From the NCBI RefSeq assembly GCF_002778275.1, contig NZ_NESG01000003.1:124001-188000 (forward strand): DNA of 64,000 nt. The letters are read 5' to 3'. Of this stretch, positions 61,706-64,000 are shown piece after piece. The DNA comes from Limnohabitans sp. G3-2. GTDB lineage: Bacteria > Pseudomonadota > Gammaproteobacteria > Burkholderiales > Burkholderiaceae_C. The notes below the pieces were generated by a model. It was not told the origin of the DNA and ran no database searches. It was given only the letters and a program-made list of their open reading frames with translations. How positions within the stretch are numbered: position 1 is the stretch's first letter; each line of letters starts with the position of its first letter. Both the position numbers and the translations under genes were made by a program.

Positions 61706-62103
61706 CCACAGCACCTCTTGTGACGATCCCCTTGGCCCGCATTGCCCACGCCCGCAGTGGCGACAAAGCCGACTGGGTGGACTTTGGCCTGTTCGCCTGG
61801 AACGAGGCGGGCTATCGCCTCTTGGCGCGCGAAGTGACGGCGGCCAATGTGCAGGCGCACTTTGCGCCATGGTTGCCGGGGCAAGTGGACGCCTGGCCTA
61901 TGCCCAACATTCTGGCCCTGAAGTTCGTGCTGCACGGCGCTTTGCAAGGCGGCGGCGCACGCAACCTGCGCCTCGATAACCTGGGCAAAGCCATGGGCGC
62001 AGCACTGCTGCGCTTGGAGATCGACGTCGGTGCCGAAGAACTCGAGCAGGCACAAAAAAGCCCCCGAAAGGGCTGGTGGCCGCAGGGGTCAGCCCAGACC
62101 TGA
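61702..62103 (+). CDS. AtuA C-terminal (ferredoxin-fold-like) protein
   Basis: A 133-residue protein corresponding to the C-terminal part of longer AtuA proteins. Features include IPLARIAHARSGDKADWVDFGLFAWNEAG, then PMPNILALKFVLHGALQGGGARNLRLDNLGK. In P. aeruginosa this part is fused to AtuA, while here it is a separate gene in an ATGA overlap. The last 15 codons are reused as a terminator for the opposite strand. Confidence 0.82.
   Translation: MTTAPLVTIPLARIAHARSGDKADWVDFGLFAWNEAGYRLLAREVTAANVQAHFAPWLPGQVDAWPMPNILALKFVLHGALQGGGARNLRLDNLGKAMGAALLRLEIDVGAEELEQAQKSPRKGWWPQGSAQT
62053..62074 (-). terminator. Terminator of the thiolase gene, inside the AtuA C-terminal coding region
   Basis: On the minus strand AGCCC TTTCGG GGGCT followed by TTTTTTG forms a short hairpin with a T-run. 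It lies about 70 bases beyond the thiolase stop and within the opposite gene. Confidence 0.6.
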
Positions 62104-62113
62104 CGGCAGGGTC

Positions 62114-62134
62114 ACCCCGGACGGGATCCGGGGT
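62114..62134. repeat. Short perfect palindrome between convergent genes
   Basis: ACCCCGGA CGGGA TCCGGGGT is an 8-bp stem with a five-base loop, 10 bases after the AtuA-C stop. It may help end the plus-strand transcript. Confidence 0.6.
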
Positions 62135-62141
62135 CCAGGCC

Positions 62142-63344
62142 TCAAACGCGCTCGATGATCAAGGCAATGCCTTGACCCACGCCGATGCACATGGTGCACA
62201 GGGCGTAGCGACCGCCTGTGCTGTGCAGGCGGTTGATGGCGGTGGTGGCCAAACGCGCACCCGATGCACCCAGCGGATGACCCAGGGCAATGGCGCCGCC
62301 CCAGGCGTTCACGCGGGCATCGTCGTCTTTCAGGCCCAACATGCGCAGCACGGCCAGGCCTTGCGCGGCAAAAGCCTCGTTCAATTCGATCACGTCGATC
62401 TGCTCCAGCGTCAGGCCTGTTTGGGCCAACACTTTGAGCGTGGCAGGCGCAGGGCCAATGCCCATGACACGCGGGGCCACGCCCGCCGTGGCCATGCCCA
62501 CAATGCGGGCCTTGGGGGTCAACCCGTTTTTGGCAGCGGCGGCTTCGTCGGCCAGGAGCAATGCACAAGCGCCATCGTTCACACCCGAGGCGTTGCCCGC
62601 GGTCACCGTGCCGTCCGGGCGCACCACGCCTTTGAGCTTGGCCAGCGCTTCCAGACTGGTTGCGCGGGGGTGTTCGTCGGTGTCCACCAAAATGGCATCG
62701 CCCTTTTTCTGAGGAATGCTCACGCCCACAATCTCGCGGGCCAGGTGCCCGGCTTGGATGGCGGCCACCGCACGCAGCTGGCTGTTGTAGGCCATCAGGT
62801 CTTGCGCTTCGCGCTCGATCTTGTAGTCGGTGGCCACGTTCTCAGCGGTCTCGGGCATCGAATCGACGCCGTACTGGGCCTTCATCAACTTGTTGACGAA
62901 ACGCCAGCCAATGGTGGTGTCGTACACCGCGTTGTTGCGGCTGAAGGCCGTTTCGGCTTTGGGCATCACAAACGGGGCGCGGCTCATGCTTTCCACACCA
63001 CCGGCAATCATCAAACCGGCTTCGCCAGCCTTGATGGCGCGGGCCGCGGTGCCAATGGCGTCCAGACCCGAGCCGCACAGGCGGTTGAGGGTGGCACCGG
63101 GCACATCGATCGGCAAGCCCGCCAACAAGCTGCTCATGTGGGCCACATTGCGGTTGTCTTCACCGGCCTGGTTGGCGCAGCCGTACAGCACGTCGCTCAC
63201 TGCCGCCCAGTCCACTTGGGGGTTGCGCGCCATCAAGGCGCGCAGGGGCACGGCACCCAGGTCGTCGGTGCGCACGCTGCTCAAAGCGCCACCGTAACGA
63301 CCAAAAGGGGTACGGATCGCGTCGCAAATGTAGGCTTGGTTCAT
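62142..63344 (-). CDS. Thiolase, 3-oxoadipyl-CoA thiolase-like (PcaF)
   Basis: A 400-residue thiolase. NRLCGSGLDAIGTA holds the nucleophile, GHPLGASGA the His and MCIGVGQG the second Cys. MNQAYICDAIRTPFGRYGGALSSVRTDDL, FGCANQAGEDNRNVA-like YGCANQAGEDNRNVA and DTTIGWRFVNKLMKAQYGVDSMPETA closely match the PcaF/PaaJ subgroup, which splits 3-oxoadipyl-CoA. Its neighbours are acyl-CoA genes, so a wider substrate range is possible. It is oriented against atuA. Confidence 0.85.
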   Translation of the reverse strand: MNQAYICDAIRTPFGRYGGALSSVRTDDLGAVPLRALMARNPQVDWAAVSDVLYGCANQAGEDNRNVAHMSSLLAGLPIDVPGATLNRLCGSGLDAIGTAARAIKAGEAGLMIAGGVESMSRAPFVMPKAETAFSRNNAVYDTTIGWRFVNKLMKAQYGVDSMPETAENVATDYKIEREAQDLMAYNSQLRAVAAIQAGHLAREIVGVSIPQKKGDAILVDTDEHPRATSLEALAKLKGVVRPDGTVTAGNASGVNDGACALLLADEAAAAKNGLTPKARIVGMATAGVAPRVMGIGPAPATLKVLAQTGLTLEQIDVIELNEAFAAQGLAVLRMLGLKDDDARVNAWGGAIALGHPLGASGARLATTAINRLHSTGGRYALCTMCIGVGQGIALIIERV

Positions 63345-63453
63345 GTTTTGAGTCTCCGAATTGGTGTGGCATGCATTTTATTGCATGTTTTGACGTTTCA
63401 CTGGATCAATTCTAGGTGTTGAATCCGCAAGGGTCGTGTGCGGCGCTGCCCGG

Positions 63454-63618
63454 GCTCAGAGGCGCTTCGCTTTGCCACATCGCACGAACAGTGACCGCCT
63501 ATGCTCAAACTGCATGGCGGCTGAATCGACGGCCATGCCTGCGATCGGGCCTGGGGGATGGGGCGATGTGGCAAAGCGAAGCGCCTCTGAGCACCGGCGC
63601 CCAGGCCCGATCGCAGGC
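63454..63618. repeat. Interleaved pair of perfect inverted repeats
   Basis: A 30-bp arm (63454-63483, starting GCTCAGAGGCGCTTCGC) returns as an exact reverse complement at 63563-63592. A second, 19-bp arm (63537-63555) returns at 63600-63618. The order is A-B-A'-B', so the stems are mutually exclusive or pseudoknotted. A minor hairpin (CCGCCTATGC/GCATGGCGG) lies in the first loop. No coding gene covers it. Confidence 0.95.
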
Positions 63619-63651
63619 TACCCCAGGCAGACATGAGGGACAATGACATCC

Positions 63652-64000
63652 ATGCTGATCCAACCTTCACAAGCCGATGTCCGGCGCTTTTTTTGTGGCG
63701 TCTACGCCAAGGCCAAGACCGCTGCCCCACTCGAGCCCATGGAAATGCTGGTCAGCCAATGGATGGATGAACACCCCGAGTACCACGCCGAACTGGCCGA
63801 CGTGGATGCGGCCCTGGCCGCCATGCACCAAGCCGACCCGAACCGGGAAAATCCTTTTTTGCACTTGTCGATGCACCTGTCGATCAGCGAACAATGCAGC
63901 ATCGACCAACCACGGGGCATTCGGCAAGCTGTGGAATTGCTGACACACAGACTCAACTCCCTGCACGATGCCCACCATCAGGCCATGGAATGCCTGGGCC
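63652..64000 (+). CDS. DUF1841 family protein (3' end outside window)
   Basis: The frame is open to the right edge, giving 116 visible codons. The start LIQPSQADVRRFFCGVYAK and the later PEYHAEL and NPFLHLSMHLSISEQ fit the DUF1841 family, small proteins of proteobacteria with unknown function. An ATG at 63643 is also in frame, but GAGGG is too near to it; 63652 is preferred. The gene begins about 33 bases after the palindromic repeat. Confidence 0.75.
   Translation, partial: MLIQPSQADVRRFFCGVYAKAKTAAPLEPMEMLVSQWMDEHPEYHAELADVDAALAAMHQADPNRENPFLHLSMHLSISEQCSIDQPRGIRQAVELLTHRLNSLHDAHHQAMECLG

Overview
The window looks like a chromosomal segment of a betaproteobacterium of the Burkholderiales, most likely Comamonadaceae (Limnohabitans/Rhodoferax-like). 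This rests on high G+C, the style of the protein families (ArsJ with its partner GAPDH, a fused DctQM with TatT, PcaF-like thiolase, AtuA) and tight ATGA-overlapping operons. I see no tRNA, rRNA, transposase, phage gene or CRISPR array. No gap between genes exceeds 300 bases; the longest (63345-63651) holds an elaborate palindromic repeat.

Region 1 (1-30.7 kb) is largely a phosphorus-starvation island. It opens with the 3' end of phnM (C-P lyase pathway), a three-gene TRAP transporter with a TatT lipoprotein, the phosphonate ABC transporter phnCDE and a PhnZ-type HD oxygenase. Next come two small hypothetical genes, a larger unknown gene, an orphan ParA ATPase with a small partner, and a secreted metallophosphoesterase. 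A four-gene SiaB-SiaC-adenylate cyclase-PP2C switch follows. Then come two divergent PhoX-type Tat phosphatases, an outer-membrane barrel protein, the arsenate operon GAPDH-arsJ-arsR, ppx, a Lys/Ala/Pro-rich protein, and ppk1-sixA. The region ends with an olsB-plcP-like-glycosyltransferase operon that fits membrane-lipid remodelling. Eleven 18-bp sites resembling the PhoB box (two 7-mers with an 11-bp period) lie in front of these genes. Most are followed after 10 bases by a -10-like hexamer, so I infer that the island is a co-located Pho regulon.

Region 2 (30.8-37.6 kb) is light and stress related: a cysteine-free Rrf2 regulator divergent from a MerR/LitR-like regulator, then a small unknown protein, a class I photolyase, a DASH cryptochrome, a TRIC-type channel and an EamA permease, all in one direction.

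Region 3 (37.6-63.3 kb) is acyl-CoA catabolism. fadB-fadA point left and an acyl-CoA dehydrogenase points right from a shared promoter carrying a TetR-like palindrome. A TetR-led operon follows: enoyl-CoA reductase-like SDR, carboxylase beta, acyl-CoA dehydrogenase, hydratase, biotin carboxylase alpha and a second dehydrogenase. With the two AtuA-type genes at 60.3-62.1 kb this resembles the acyclic terpene (citronellol/geraniol) or leucine-type pathway. A six-gene operon (livHMGF, acyl-CoA ligase, binding protein) probably imports and activates the acid substrate. An nhaR-like regulator, a TerC/Alx membrane protein and a small zinc-ribbon gene sit between the two halves. A PcaF-like thiolase and a truncated DUF1841 gene close the window.
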